The notes: generated by a model not told the origin, from the sequence alone. A stretch of 22,056 nt of DNA from Chitinophagaceae bacterium (GCA_018061385.1 JAGOUF010000002.1:1-22056); one strand, 5' to 3'; shown: positions 1 through 6,952, counted from the stretch's first letter. Made by a program: numbers and translations.

Positions 1-18
1 CTTACATACTTTTAAAAT

Positions 19-43
19 CGCCTTCGACAAGCTCAGGCTGACA
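19..43. repeat. REP-like dispersed repeat, single arm
   Basis: A GC-richer block in an AT-rich leader. Its reverse complement begins TGTCAGCCTGAG and ends TCGAAGGCG, and it matches the first arm of the element at 15074-15121 at about 22 of 25 positions. A weak opposite arm (TGTCATGTTGAGC) follows at about 50. I recognise this as a dispersed intergenic palindrome frequent in bacterial genomes. Nothing else was recognised in bases 1-180. Confidence 0.6.
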
Positions 44-206
44 GCATTTGTCATGTTGAGCAATGGTAAAGCATCATTTTCAATTTGTTGAAAAATATAC
101 AAATTCGAGTTGATGAAAAGGGTTTTAAAAAGTCTGAACAACTTTTATTAAAAGAATTTTACACAGTTGTGGAATGTTACTTGCATAAAAAAAATAATTG
201 AACGCC

Positions 207-214
207 TATATTTG
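207..214 (+). promoter_or_regulatory. Candidate Bacteroidota -7 promoter element for the cyanophycinase gene
   Basis: TATATTTG matches the Bacteroidota consensus TAnnTTTG exactly. It lies 22 bases before the ATG at 237, giving a leader of roughly 15 bases. A TTG at 181-183 could be the -33 element, although the 23-base spacing is a little long. Confidence 0.5.
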
Positions 215-236
215 TTTTCAAACCTAACTTTTTGGC

Positions 237-1130
237 ATGATACAACCATTAGGAAAACTAATTGCAATTGGAGGAGCAGAAGATAAAGGCACCGATTTAG
301 AAAAAGGTGAAATACATAGAAACAACCTCAACTTTTTTGAGTTGGGTATATTAAAACGTGTTGTTGAGGAAATTGGTGGAATAGAAAAAAGAATTGAAGT
401 AATTACTACAGCATCTACAATACCTTATGAGGTTGGCGAAAATTATTTAAATGCTTTTGGCAAAATTGGTTGTACCAATGTTGGTTTATTGCATATTAGA
501 AATAGAGAAGATGCATTTAGAGAAGATTATTTAAAAAGAATTGCCCAATGCGATGGTGTAATGATGAGTGGTGGCAACCAAATGAGGCTTTCAACAACCT
601 TTGGTGGCACCAATTTTTTACACATTATTAAACAACGATATCAACAAGAAGAGTTTATTGTTGCTGGCACAAGTGCTGGTGCAATGGCTATGAGCAATAC
701 CATGATTTACGAGGGCAGTGCTGCCAAAGCTCATTTAAAAGGTGAAGTGAAAATTACTACAGGTTTGGGTTTTATGAGCAATGTAATTTTTGATTCGCAT
801 TTTGAAAAACGAGGTAGGTTTTCAAGATTGGCTCAAGCTGTGGCTACCAACCCTAGTTGTATTGGTATTGGCTTAGGTGAAGATACTGGAATGATTATTA
901 CAGAAGGCAATAAAATGCAAGCAATTGGAAGTGGACTGGTGATGATTATTGATGGTCACGAATTAAGACATTGCAATATTGCCGACATCCCAGAAGGCAA
1001 TCCAATTAGTGTAGAAAACTTAAAAGTACATTTTTGTGAAAACGGAAATGGTTATTTAGTGAACGAACGTAAATTTATAGTTGAAGTTAAAGAAGGTGCT
1101 TTAGTAAATAAGCAAGTAGAAGTTGAATAA
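237..1130 (+). CDS. cphB: Cyanophycinase (peptidase family S51)
   Basis: Serine exopeptidase of the S51 family, expected to release beta-Asp-Arg dipeptides from cyanophycin. The 297 residues have no signal peptide, so it should be cytosolic. Family landmarks are all visible: SGGNQ at 111-115, the nucleophile elbow GTSAG with Ser146, FDSHF with Asp186 and His188, Arg192, and GLGEDTG with Glu215. Length and motif spacing match known cyanophycinases. The ATG at 237 follows a good -7 promoter motif, and residues from the start fit the family N-terminus. The M48 gene begins 12 bases after the stop and is probably co-transcribed. No cyanophycin synthetase gene lies beside it within the window, although the region upstream is cut off. 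A more general S51 dipeptidase role is possible, but the complete motif set favours cyanophycinase. Confidence 0.88.
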   Translation: MIQPLGKLIAIGGAEDKGTDLEKGEIHRNNLNFFELGILKRVVEEIGGIEKRIEVITTASTIPYEVGENYLNAFGKIGCTNVGLLHIRNREDAFREDYLKRIAQCDGVMMSGGNQMRLSTTFGGTNFLHIIKQRYQQEEFIVAGTSAGAMAMSNTMIYEGSAAKAHLKGEVKITTGLGFMSNVIFDSHFEKRGRFSRLAQAVATNPSCIGIGLGEDTGMIITEGNKMQAIGSGLVMIIDGHELRHCNIADIPEGNPISVENLKVHFCENGNGYLVNERKFIVEVKEGALVNKQVEVE

Positions 1131-1142
1131 AATAGTACAGTT

Positions 1143-1958
1143 ATGAAAACAAAATTTTTAGTTAGTAGTCTAGTGGTAGTATTGGTGTTATTGGGTTGCC
1201 ATAGAAATGCCATTACAGGCAGAAATCAATTGAGCTTAATTTCTGAAGCTGAAGTACAAACAATGGCTAAAACAGAGTACAAAACTTTTCTTACCCAAAA
1301 TAAAGTTGTTGGAACTTCCACTAGTAAAGATGCAGCAATGGTTGCAAGAGTTGGAAAACGAATTGCTACTGCAATTACTAAATATTACACAGAGCAAGGT
1401 TTAGCAAATGAATTGGTAGGGTACGAGTGGGAGTATCAATTGGTGGATAGTAAAGATGTAAATGCTTGGTGTATGCCAGGTGGTAAAATTGTTGTTTATA
1501 CAGGCTTGTTGCCAGTTACAAAAAATGAAGATGCTTTGGCTGTTGTTATGGGTCATGAGGTTGCACATGCTTTAGCTCGCCATGGCAACGAAAGAATGAG
1601 CGAAGGTTTAATACAACAATTGGGTGGTGTTGCATTAAGTGTAGCCATTGCCAATAAACCACAAGAAACACAAAATTTATTTTTAAATGCATATGGCATT
1701 GGCAGCAATATTGGTATTGCTTTACCACATAGTAGAAAACAAGAGCTTGAAGCCGATAAATTTGGTTTGCGTTTTGCTGCTTTAGCAGGTTACAATGTAA
1801 GAGAAGCAGTGCCTTTGTGGCAAAGAATGAGTGCATTGAGTGGGGGGCAAAAACCACCTCCTTTCTTAAGTACACACCCAACAGAAGAAAAAAGAATTGA
1901 AGAATTGAGCAAAATAATGGACGAAACTGTTAAAAATTATTACCGTCCTGCTCAGTAA
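1143..1958 (+). CDS. M48-family zinc metalloprotease lipoprotein (LoiP/YcaL-like)
   Basis: Zinc endopeptidase, probably anchored in the envelope and acting in protein quality control. The first 19 residues form a lipoprotein signal peptide ending in the lipobox LLGC, with Cys19 the lipidated residue. The zinc-binding HEVAH motif is at 138-142, the third ligand is Glu203 in ELEAD at 201-205, and the family's C-terminal STHP motif is at 243-246. The 271-residue length matches the compact LoiP/YcaL type, which has a single lipid anchor rather than HtpX-like membrane helices. It starts 12 bases after cphB, suggesting an operon, and a hairpin with a T-run follows its stop. The substrate cannot be read from the sequence. 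Confidence 0.9.
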   Translation: MKTKFLVSSLVVVLVLLGCHRNAITGRNQLSLISEAEVQTMAKTEYKTFLTQNKVVGTSTSKDAAMVARVGKRIATAITKYYTEQGLANELVGYEWEYQLVDSKDVNAWCMPGGKIVVYTGLLPVTKNEDALAVVMGHEVAHALARHGNERMSEGLIQQLGGVALSVAIANKPQETQNLFLNAYGIGSNIGIALPHSRKQELEADKFGLRFAALAGYNVREAVPLWQRMSALSGGQKPPPFLSTHPTEEKRIEELSKIMDETVKNYYRPAQ

Positions 1959-1988
1959 AATAACTGATAATCAATTGATTATATCATT

Positions 1989-2023
1989 AAGCCATCAAAA
2001 ATCAAAATTTGATGACTTTTTAT
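1989..2023 (+). terminator. Rho-independent terminator after the M48 gene
   Basis: An imperfect hairpin pairs 1989-1999 with 2008-2018 (11 positions, one mismatch) around an 8-base loop. It runs into a T-run at 2017-2023, 30 bases after the M48 stop. Confidence 0.6.
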
Positions 2024-2048
2024 TTGTGGCTTGTTACCTTTAATTTTA

Positions 2049-2056
2049 TAACTTTG
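2049..2056 (+). promoter_or_regulatory. Candidate -7 promoter element for the YdeI-like gene
   Basis: TAACTTTG matches TAnnTTTG and lies 40 bases before the ATG at 2097, just after the preceding terminator. A TTTG at 2023-2026 is the best, slightly distant, -33 candidate. Confidence 0.5.
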
Positions 2057-2096
2057 CATTTCTTTTTTTACATCACCTGAAAAACTGATTTTAGGC

Positions 2097-2747
2097 ATGT
2101 CTAATCAAACATTATTTGAAAAGTTAGAATTGCAAGATGAGAAAAACCTTTTGATACAAGGTCTTCCATCGGGAATAGAAAAACAATTTGTAAAGTTATC
2201 TTACGCTAAAAATGTAACTCCTTTATTAAAAACAAAGAAAATTGATTTTGCTTTGGTTTTTGCCGTGAACCAACATCAATTAAACAATGTTTTAAAAGAT
2301 ATTTTTGGAGCCTTACATGAAAATAGTAAGTTGTGGGTAGCTTGCCCCAAGATAACCAGTAAAATTGTAAGCGACTTAAATAGAGAAAGTAGTTGGGACA
2401 TTTTAAAAAATAATGGCTTCGAAAAGCTAGATACAGTTGCTTTAGACCATATGTGGAATGCCATGCGTTACAAACGCAATATGGCAATGCCCATTGTTGT
2501 GGTTGAAACAAAAGTTGAAATGAAAGCCGATTTTGAGAAAAGCTTAATGCACTTACCTGTTGAATTAGAAAGAATTTTTGCTAAACACAAATCGGTAAAA
2601 GAATTTTTTGGTTCGTTAACATTAACCAACCAAAAAGAATATGTTACTTGGATTCAAGGTGCAAAACGATCTGATACAAGACAAAGACGTTTAGATGCAG
2701 TAATTGAAAAACTAATGGCAGGGAAGAAAAATCCTACAGAAAAATAA
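2097..2747 (+). CDS. Two-part protein with C-terminal YdeI/OmdA-type domain
   Basis: 216 residues without a signal peptide. The C-terminal third, about 150-212 (LPVELERIFAKHK, then TNQKEYVTWIQGAKRSDTRQ and the helix RRLDAVIEKLMAGKK), has the pattern of the YdeI/OmpD-associated (bacteriocin-protection) family. In that family, conserved Trp and Arg residues in a helical region precede a Lys-rich end. The N-terminal 130 residues resemble the DUF3052-type small domain: a repeating beta/alpha pattern with a central stretch of hydrophobic strands and a WVACPK segment. Its function is not established, and the bacteriocin-protection name reflects a weak phenotype in other bacteria. It has its own -7 motif and ends at a bidirectional terminator, so it appears monocistronic. 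Confidence 0.7.
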   Translation: MSNQTLFEKLELQDEKNLLIQGLPSGIEKQFVKLSYAKNVTPLLKTKKIDFALVFAVNQHQLNNVLKDIFGALHENSKLWVACPKITSKIVSDLNRESSWDILKNNGFEKLDTVALDHMWNAMRYKRNMAMPIVVVETKVEMKADFEKSLMHLPVELERIFAKHKSVKEFFGSLTLTNQKEYVTWIQGAKRSDTRQRRLDAVIEKLMAGKKNPTEK

Positions 2748-2749
2748 AT

Positions 2750-2778
2750 AAAAAAGCCCCAATAATTGGGGCTTTTTT
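2750..2778. terminator. Bidirectional terminator between the YdeI-like gene and smpB
   Basis: The AAAAAAGCCCC arm pairs with GGGGCTTTTTT around a 7-base loop (AATAATT). The A/T flanks provide a U-run on both strands, so it can serve the convergent genes. The smpB stop codon (2777-2779) overlaps its edge. Confidence 0.9.
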
Positions 2779-3217
2779 ATTTGAGGTATCTTTTAATTTC
2801 TTTATCAGTATCTCTTTGTTTAATGGTTTCACGTTTATCGTAGTTCTTTTTTCCTTTGGCTAAACCAATTTCTACTTTTACAAAGTTTTTATCGTTTAAA
2901 AACACTTTTAAAGGAACAATGGTGAGGCCTTTATCTTTTAGTTTGTTCTTTAATTTATTCAGCTCACGTTTGTTCAGTAACAACTTTCTATCGTGTACAG
3001 CAATATGATTGTTTACAGTGCCATGCGAATACTCAGCAATATATAAACCACGTACCCAAAGTTCATTGCCTTCAAACATACAAAAGGCATCGTTAAAGCT
3101 AACTTTACCTTCTCGTATGCTTTTTACTTCGGTGCCCAATAAAACTATTCCAGCAACATATTTATCTTCTATGAAGTAATTGTAATACGCCTGCCTATTG
3201 TTCATTTCTTTTGCCAT
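2777..3217 (-). CDS. smpB: SsrA-binding protein SmpB (trans-translation)
   Basis: Binds tmRNA and delivers it to stalled ribosomes for trans-translation. From the ATG at 3217 the protein is 146 residues (MAKEMNNRQAYY...), a normal SmpB length. Hallmarks include the Tyr-rich N-terminal strand, GTEVKSIREGKVSF, the ELWVRGLYIAEYSHG segment and the basic Lys-rich tail that enters the decoding site. The frame stays open to an ATG at 3247, but the added ten hydrophobic residues do not fit the family and that ATG lies inside the accD terminator, so 3217 is preferred. A TATATTTG element ends only four bases before 3217, which would give a leaderless mRNA. The stop overlaps the shared terminator at 2750-2778. 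Confidence 0.93.
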   Translation of the reverse strand: MAKEMNNRQAYYNYFIEDKYVAGIVLLGTEVKSIREGKVSFNDAFCMFEGNELWVRGLYIAEYSHGTVNNHIAVHDRKLLLNKRELNKLKNKLKDKGLTIVPLKVFLNDKNFVKVEIGLAKGKKNYDKRETIKQRDTDKEIKRYLK

Positions 3218-3221
3218 GTAC

Positions 3222-3229
3222 CAAATATA
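3222..3229 (-). promoter_or_regulatory. Candidate -7 element giving a leaderless smpB mRNA
   Basis: On the minus strand this reads TATATTTG, an exact TAnnTTTG match, followed by GTAC and then the smpB ATG at 3217. If used, transcription would begin at or next to the start codon. No clear -33 TTG is visible. Confidence 0.4.
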
Positions 3230-3236
3230 TATAACT

Positions 3237-3271
3237 AAAAGGCACATAAAATGAAGCCATTTTATATGCCT
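3237..3271 (-). terminator. Terminator after accD
   Basis: In the minus-strand RNA, 3271-3258 pairs with 3253-3240 as a 14-pair stem (one position a U-G wobble) closed by a 4-base loop. A short U-run follows. It lies 17 bases after the accD stop and upstream of smpB. Confidence 0.7.
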
Positions 3272-3287
3272 AAGTATGTTACTGAAA

Positions 3288-4217
3288 TTACTTTCTAAAT
3301 AATCGAATAATTTGAGCTAGCTTTTCTTTTAAATTTTTTCTATCAATAATAAAGTCTAAAAAACCATGCTCTAATAAAAATTCACTTCTTTGAAAACCTG
3401 CTGGTAAATCTCTTTTTATAGTTTCTTTAATTACACGAGGCCCTGCAAAGCCAATTAAAGCTCCAGGTTCTGCAATATTTAAATCACCCAACATACCAAA
3501 GCTGGCAGAAATTCCACCAAATGTTGGATCTGTTAACAAAGAAATATAAGGTAATTGAGCATTGCTTAATTGCGATAATTTACCACTGGTTTTTGCCAAT
3601 TGTAATAAACTAAAAGCACTTTCCATCATACGTGCACCACCACTTTTACTAATTACCAAATAGGGTAGTTTATGTTGTATGCAATAATCTACAGCTCTTG
3701 CAAATTTTTCGCCCATTACACTTCCTAAACTTCCACCTATAAACTCAAAATCCATACAAGCAATTACCAATCCTTCGCCATGTACTTTGCCTGTAGCAAC
3801 ACTCATACTATCTTTTAAAGTAGTTTTTGCATGTATTTCATCAAGTCGTTTACCGTAAGGTTTTAAATCTGTGAAACCTAAGAAATCTTTACTTACTATT
3901 TCATCAAATAAACGAGTATGTTCATGGTTGTCAAATATGTATTCAAAATATTCATCACTACCAATTCTATGGTGGTAATTACACTTTGGACAAACATATT
4001 TGTTCTCTTCTAATTCTGTTGTAGGTTGTATATAATTACACTCAGGGCATTTGTTCCATAAGCCTTCTGGCGTTTCTTTTTTGTCTGAGGTCTCTGTAGT
4101 AATACTTTTATTTCCACGCTGATACCATTTTGGTTTTACCTCACCTGTAGATGTGGTGGTAGTTGTTTCATCACCAGTTAAGTTTATTTCTAAGTCTTCT
4201 TCTTTCTCTTTTTTCAT
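3288..4217 (-). CDS. accD: Acetyl-CoA carboxylase carboxyltransferase subunit beta
   Basis: Beta subunit of the carboxyltransferase half of acetyl-CoA carboxylase, which makes malonyl-CoA for fatty-acid synthesis and works with AccA. The Cys4 zinc finger typical of bacterial AccD is at Cys57, Cys60, Cys76 and Cys79. The crotonase-fold core follows, with the GGSLGSVMGEKFARA segment, SKSGGARMMES and the FGGISASFGMLGD segment. The 309 residues include an N-terminal extension of about 28 acidic and Thr-rich residues before KPKWYQRG, longer than the usual short start. No internal ATG offers a shorter form, so the extension is probably real. Upstream lie two -7-like motifs and a perfect dyad that could bind a regulator. 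It is separated from smpB by a terminator. accA is not in the window. Confidence 0.95.
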   Translation of the reverse strand: MKKEKEEDLEINLTGDETTTTTSTGEVKPKWYQRGNKSITTETSDKKETPEGLWNKCPECNYIQPTTELEENKYVCPKCNYHHRIGSDEYFEYIFDNHEHTRLFDEIVSKDFLGFTDLKPYGKRLDEIHAKTTLKDSMSVATGKVHGEGLVIACMDFEFIGGSLGSVMGEKFARAVDYCIQHKLPYLVISKSGGARMMESAFSLLQLAKTSGKLSQLSNAQLPYISLLTDPTFGGISASFGMLGDLNIAEPGALIGFAGPRVIKETIKRDLPAGFQRSEFLLEHGFLDFIIDRKNLKEKLAQIIRLFRK

Positions 4218-4264
4218 TTGTTGGTTTTTAAGCAGGGGACAAGGTTAACACAATTTCAAATTCA

Positions 4265-4316
4265 CAAAAATAATTTAGCCCAATTTCAAATGGGATGGTA
4301 ATTTAATGCAAAAATA
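4265..4316 (-). promoter_or_regulatory. Two candidate -7 elements upstream of accD
   Basis: TATTTTTG (consensus TAnnTTTG) occurs twice on the minus strand, at 4316-4309 and 4272-4265. These are about 92 and 48 bases before the accD ATG. A direct repeat of CAATTTCAAAT lies at 4251 and 4281 on the plus strand. Either -7 could be the active one. Confidence 0.4.
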
Positions 4317-4333
4317 ATGTTGCAAACATTATT
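4313..4333. promoter_or_regulatory. Perfect dyad upstream of accD, possible operator
   Basis: AATAATGTT and AACATTATT are perfect 9-base inverted arms separated by GCA. The dyad overlaps the distal accD -7 motif (4309-4316), the usual position for a repressor operator. No T-run follows, so it is not a convincing terminator. The binding protein is unknown. Confidence 0.4.
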
Positions 4334-4426
4334 CTATGCTTTTAGTTAGGTTTTATTCGTACAAGATTAATTCTTTTTTAAAAGATACTACTATTTTAGA
4401 ATTTTTTGTTTTAAAATTCAGCTATT

Positions 4427-4469
4427 TAAAAAAAATAAAATACCCTATATTGAATAAATATAGGGTATT
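4427..4469 (-). terminator. Terminator after the aldolase gene
   Basis: Arms 4439-4449 and 4459-4469 pair perfectly (11 bases; core TACCCTATA and TATAGGGTA) around a 9-base loop. On the minus strand the stem is followed by TTTATTTTTTTT. It begins about 20 bases after the fbaA stop. Confidence 0.85.
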
Positions 4470-4490
4470 AAGTTATTGATTATACATTGA

Positions 4491-5558
4491 TTATGCATTT
4501 CTGTTGATGCAATTCAAATCTTCAAAAGCTACTTCTAAACGCTTAATAAAGCTTTCTTCACCCTTACGTAACCAAACTCTTGGATCGTAATATTTTTTAT
4601 TTGGTTTATCGGCTCCTTCAGGATTTCCTAATTGCCCTTGTAAGTAACCTTCTACTTTTTTATAATTGTCTAAAATTCCTTCCCAAAATGCCCACTGTAA
4701 ATCTGTATCAATGTTCATTTTGATAGCACCATAACCAATGGCTTCTCTAATTTGATGTTGAGGAGAACCACTGCCACCATGAAATACAAAGTAAACCGGC
4801 TTAGGACCAGTTCCAAATTCTTTTTCAATATAATCTTGGCTATTTTTTAATATTTCAGGTCTCAATTCAACATTTCCTGGTTTATAAACACCATGTACAT
4901 TACCAAATGCAGCAGCAATGGTAAATAAATCGCCTACTTTTTTAAGTTCGTTGTAAGAGTATGCAACTTCTTTAGGTTGAGTGTACAATTTTTCGTTTTC
5001 AACATCGCTGTTATCAACGCCATCTTCTTCTCCACCTGTAACGCCCAATTCAATTTCAATACTCATGCCCAATGGCTGCATTCTTTTAAAAAATTCTACT
5101 GAAGTATGAATATTTTCTTCTACTGTTTCTTCAGATAAATCTAACATGTGAGAACTGAACAATGGCTGTCCTTTTTCTTTATAAAATTGTTCGCCTGCAT
5201 CTATTAATCCACTTACCCATGGTAACCATTTTTTTGCAGCATGATCTGTATGTAAAATTACTGGTACGCCATAAGCTTTTGCAACATTGTGAATATGCAA
5301 TGCTCCAGAAATTCCACCTAAAATATTGCCTTGTAAATTATCGTTGGGCATTCCTTTACCTGCAATAAATTGTGCACCACCATTAGAGAACTGAATAATT
5401 ACTGGTGAATTTACTTTTGCAGCAGTTTCTAAAGTTGCATTTATGGTATTTGTACCAATTGTATTAACAGCTGGCAACGCAAACTGATTTTCTTTAGCAT
5501 CTTGGTATAAGGCTCTTAATTCTTCACCAAACAATACCCCTGGTTTGTACTTTTTCAT
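4491..5558 (-). CDS. fbaA: Class II fructose-bisphosphate aldolase
   Basis: Zinc-dependent aldolase interconverting fructose 1,6-bisphosphate with dihydroxyacetone phosphate and glyceraldehyde 3-phosphate, in the cytosol. From ATG 5558 it has 355 residues (MKKYKPGVLFG...). The frame also has a TTG three codons earlier at 5567, but the ATG is more likely. The class IIA pattern is complete: LPAVN near the N-terminus, HTDH with the catalytic Asp105 and zinc ligand His106, EIELGVTGGEEDG, zinc ligands His222 (NVHG) and His260 (FHGGSGS), and MNIDTDLQWAF binding the phosphate. Residue spacing follows the E. coli FbaA enzyme. It has its own -7 element and strong terminator, so it appears monocistronic. 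Confidence 0.96.
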   Translation of the reverse strand: MKKYKPGVLFGEELRALYQDAKENQFALPAVNTIGTNTINATLETAAKVNSPVIIQFSNGGAQFIAGKGMPNDNLQGNILGGISGALHIHNVAKAYGVPVILHTDHAAKKWLPWVSGLIDAGEQFYKEKGQPLFSSHMLDLSEETVEENIHTSVEFFKRMQPLGMSIEIELGVTGGEEDGVDNSDVENEKLYTQPKEVAYSYNELKKVGDLFTIAAAFGNVHGVYKPGNVELRPEILKNSQDYIEKEFGTGPKPVYFVFHGGSGSPQHQIREAIGYGAIKMNIDTDLQWAFWEGILDNYKKVEGYLQGQLGNPEGADKPNKKYYDPRVWLRKGEESFIKRLEVAFEDLNCINRNA

Positions 5559-5605
5559 TTTATGCAAGTTTTTTATTAGTTAAATAAATAATGTTTGTTT
5601 TGTTG

Positions 5606-5626
5606 AAAGATACGGTTTGTATCTTT
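5606..5626 (-). promoter_or_regulatory. 5'-terminal stem-loop in the fbaA leader
   Basis: Perfect 8-base arms (AAAGATAC and GTATCTTT) enclose a 5-base loop. The -7 motif at 5639-5632 predicts a transcript start at about 5625-5627, so the stem would sit at the very 5' end of the mRNA. It could stabilise the transcript or act as an operator. Confidence 0.4.
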
Positions 5627-5631
5627 TGCAG

Positions 5632-5639
5632 CAAAATTA
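5632..5639 (-). promoter_or_regulatory. Candidate -7 promoter element for fbaA
   Basis: On the minus strand this reads TAATTTTG, an exact TAnnTTTG match. It lies about 75 bases before the ATG at 5558 and would give a leader of roughly 68 bases. No clear -33 TTG is visible. Confidence 0.5.
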
Positions 5640-5671
5640 AGAGAACGTTACTTTAAAAAAACTGCTTTTGG

Positions 5672-6469
5672 TTAGTTTAATAAACTTTCTATTAATTGAA
5701 TGCAGTATTTAGGAACATACAATAATTTGCTACCATACCAACTAAACATTTCACCATCCACAATCTGTATTTTACTATTGGGTAACTGAGATTGAAGTTC
5801 TATAATATGTTTCTCTTTAAAAGGGTAGGGTTCGGTTGATAAAAAGATAAAAGTTGGTGCAATTTGTTGTAGTATTTCTATAGAAATTATTGGATAACGT
5901 TTTTCGTTTGCAAACACATTTTGTAACCCACAAATTTGTAATAAATTGTTTATAAAAGTATCGCCACCAACTGTCATATAAGGTTCTTTCCAAATTAAAT
6001 AAGCAACAGTTGCGTTATGTAACTTCTTATTCCATTGTACTAACTCTTTAAAATTTAGTTGAATATTCGCCACCAATTCATGAGCTTTATAGCTAGTGTT
6101 GGTGATTGCACCAAGTTCTTCAATCATTTGCAAGGCATCTTCTAAAGTATTTACATTGGTTACTACAACAGGACAAATTTTTGATACTTGTTCAATTTGT
6201 TCTTGTACATTTTCTTCAAAATTGGCAATAATTAAAGTTGGGTTTAATGCTTTAATCATCTCAATATCAATGTTTTTAGTTCCACCAATTCTTGTTTTAA
6301 TTCTAAACCATTGGTTAGGATGAATACAAAATTTTGTTATCCCAATAACCTCATTATCTAAACCCAAATAATGCAACAATTCGGTTTGAGAAGGCACTAA
6401 GGAAATGATTCTAGTGGGCTGAATATTTTGTAAACTACTATTGTTTATAATGGTACAAACTGCTTGCAA
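5672..6469 (-). CDS. BtuF-like helical-backbone metal/cobalamin receptor without a signal peptide
   Basis: The 265 residues match the BtuF/FepB class of helical-backbone receptors. RIISLVPSQTELLHYLGL (20-37) and the VIGITKFCIHP segment open the first lobe, ALNPTLIIANFEEN ends the first half, and VGGDTFINNLLQICGLQNVF opens the second lobe. In ABC uptake systems this fold binds corrinoids or metal chelates in the periplasm. No signal peptide or lipobox is seen, so this copy is predicted to be cytosolic. Similar leaderless homologues are annotated in other Bacteroidota. The only start near the domain edge is TTG at 6469, as an in-frame TAA lies three codons upstream and the first ATG is at about residue 51. 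The start is therefore uncertain, and a few N-terminal residues may be missing. No permease or ATPase gene is adjacent. Confidence 0.8.
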   Translation of the reverse strand: MQAVCTIINNSSLQNIQPTRIISLVPSQTELLHYLGLDNEVIGITKFCIHPNQWFRIKTRIGGTKNIDIEMIKALNPTLIIANFEENVQEQIEQVSKICPVVVTNVNTLEDALQMIEELGAITNTSYKAHELVANIQLNFKELVQWNKKLHNATVAYLIWKEPYMTVGGDTFINNLLQICGLQNVFANEKRYPIISIEILQQIAPTFIFLSTEPYPFKEKHIIELQSQLPNSKIQIVDGEMFSWYGSKLLYVPKYCIQLIESLLN

Positions 6470-6520
6470 AAGAATTTAATTAGTGGTGAAAAATCTGGTC
6501 GTTCTTTAAATATAGCATAA

Positions 6521-6548
6521 AAAAAGGATGATATTGCTATCATCCTTT
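6521..6548 (-). terminator. Terminator at the downstream edge of the glycan cassette
   Basis: Arms 6523-6533 (AAAGGATGATA) and 6538-6548 pair perfectly over 11 bases around a TTGC loop. On the minus strand the stem is followed by a T-run (TTTTTTTATG). It would end transcripts coming from the cassette at 6600-10500. Confidence 0.85.
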
Positions 6549-6552
6549 CCAC

Positions 6553-6607
6553 AGTTTATTAAGCCCTATTTTTTTGTAGGCTTTGCTTTTTTTGAAATTA
6601 GTTTTTG
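6553..6607 (-). repeat. Direct repeat copy 1: duplicated 3' end of the Ig-repeat gene
   Basis: This 55-base stretch is the same as 10920-10973 except for one extra A. Read on the minus strand it encodes QKLISKKAKPTKK and a TAG stop, the exact tail of the large Ig-repeat protein, followed by AATAAACT. Upstream of the shared bases the frame is RINKI, unrelated to the parent sequence. Beyond the shared AATAAACT the two copies also diverge completely. Confidence 0.9.
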
Positions 6608-6634
6608 TATTTTATTTATACGAGGTCAATTTTA

Positions 6635-6952
6635 TTAATAGAAAAAATCATCTAGTAAAATTTGCCTTTTTTCAAAATTATTAACTCCTTGTGGAAGTGC
6701 TTGAGTAATATTTTCAACTTTCTGAAACTTAGTTGCACCCCCAATAAACATATCATTACCACTAAAAATAAAAGTAAATTTTTCATTAGGCAATAAGCTA
6801 GAGGAAGCAATTGAAAATACTGGTTTTATTTTTCTAGTATATGGATTAAATCTCGAAAATGTTAAACCCGATTTAAGCCATATATAGCCATCAGTTCCAT
6901 ATTTGGGTGGGGTATTTTGATTGTGTATTCTATTTGAAAAATGATGCTGCAA
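6635..6952 (-). CDS. Unrecognised ORF, possibly a decayed gene
   Basis: An open frame of 105 codons with no family I recognise. It has an aromatic-rich N-terminal half (YIWLKSGLTFSRF) and a C-terminal half with FIFSGNDMFIGGA. The only start near its beginning is TTG at 6952, which lies inside an exact TAnnTTTG -7 motif (6957-6950), so translation from there is doubtful. The first internal ATG is two thirds of the way in. After its two consecutive TAA stops, the same reading frame continues through one TGA into the duplicated tail QKLISKKAKPTKK at 6607-6566. The whole may be the remnant of a longer gene that once ended in that tail, or a chance ORF. It lies 77 bases after the deacetylase-like gene. 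Confidence 0.35.
   Translation of the reverse strand: MQHHFSNRIHNQNTPPKYGTDGYIWLKSGLTFSRFNPYTRKIKPVFSIASSSLLPNEKFTFIFSGNDMFIGGATKFQKVENITQALPQGVNNFEKRQILLDDFFY

Noticed and set aside
1546..1881. Open frames antisense to the M48, aldolase, yebC, symporter and MFS genes
   Set aside because: They overlap confident genes on the opposite strand, have Cys/Leu/His-rich shadow composition and match no family.
3218..3247. Upstream ATG extending SmpB by ten residues
   Set aside because: The added residues do not fit SmpB, and this ATG lies inside the accD terminator hairpin; ATG 3217 gives the normal start.
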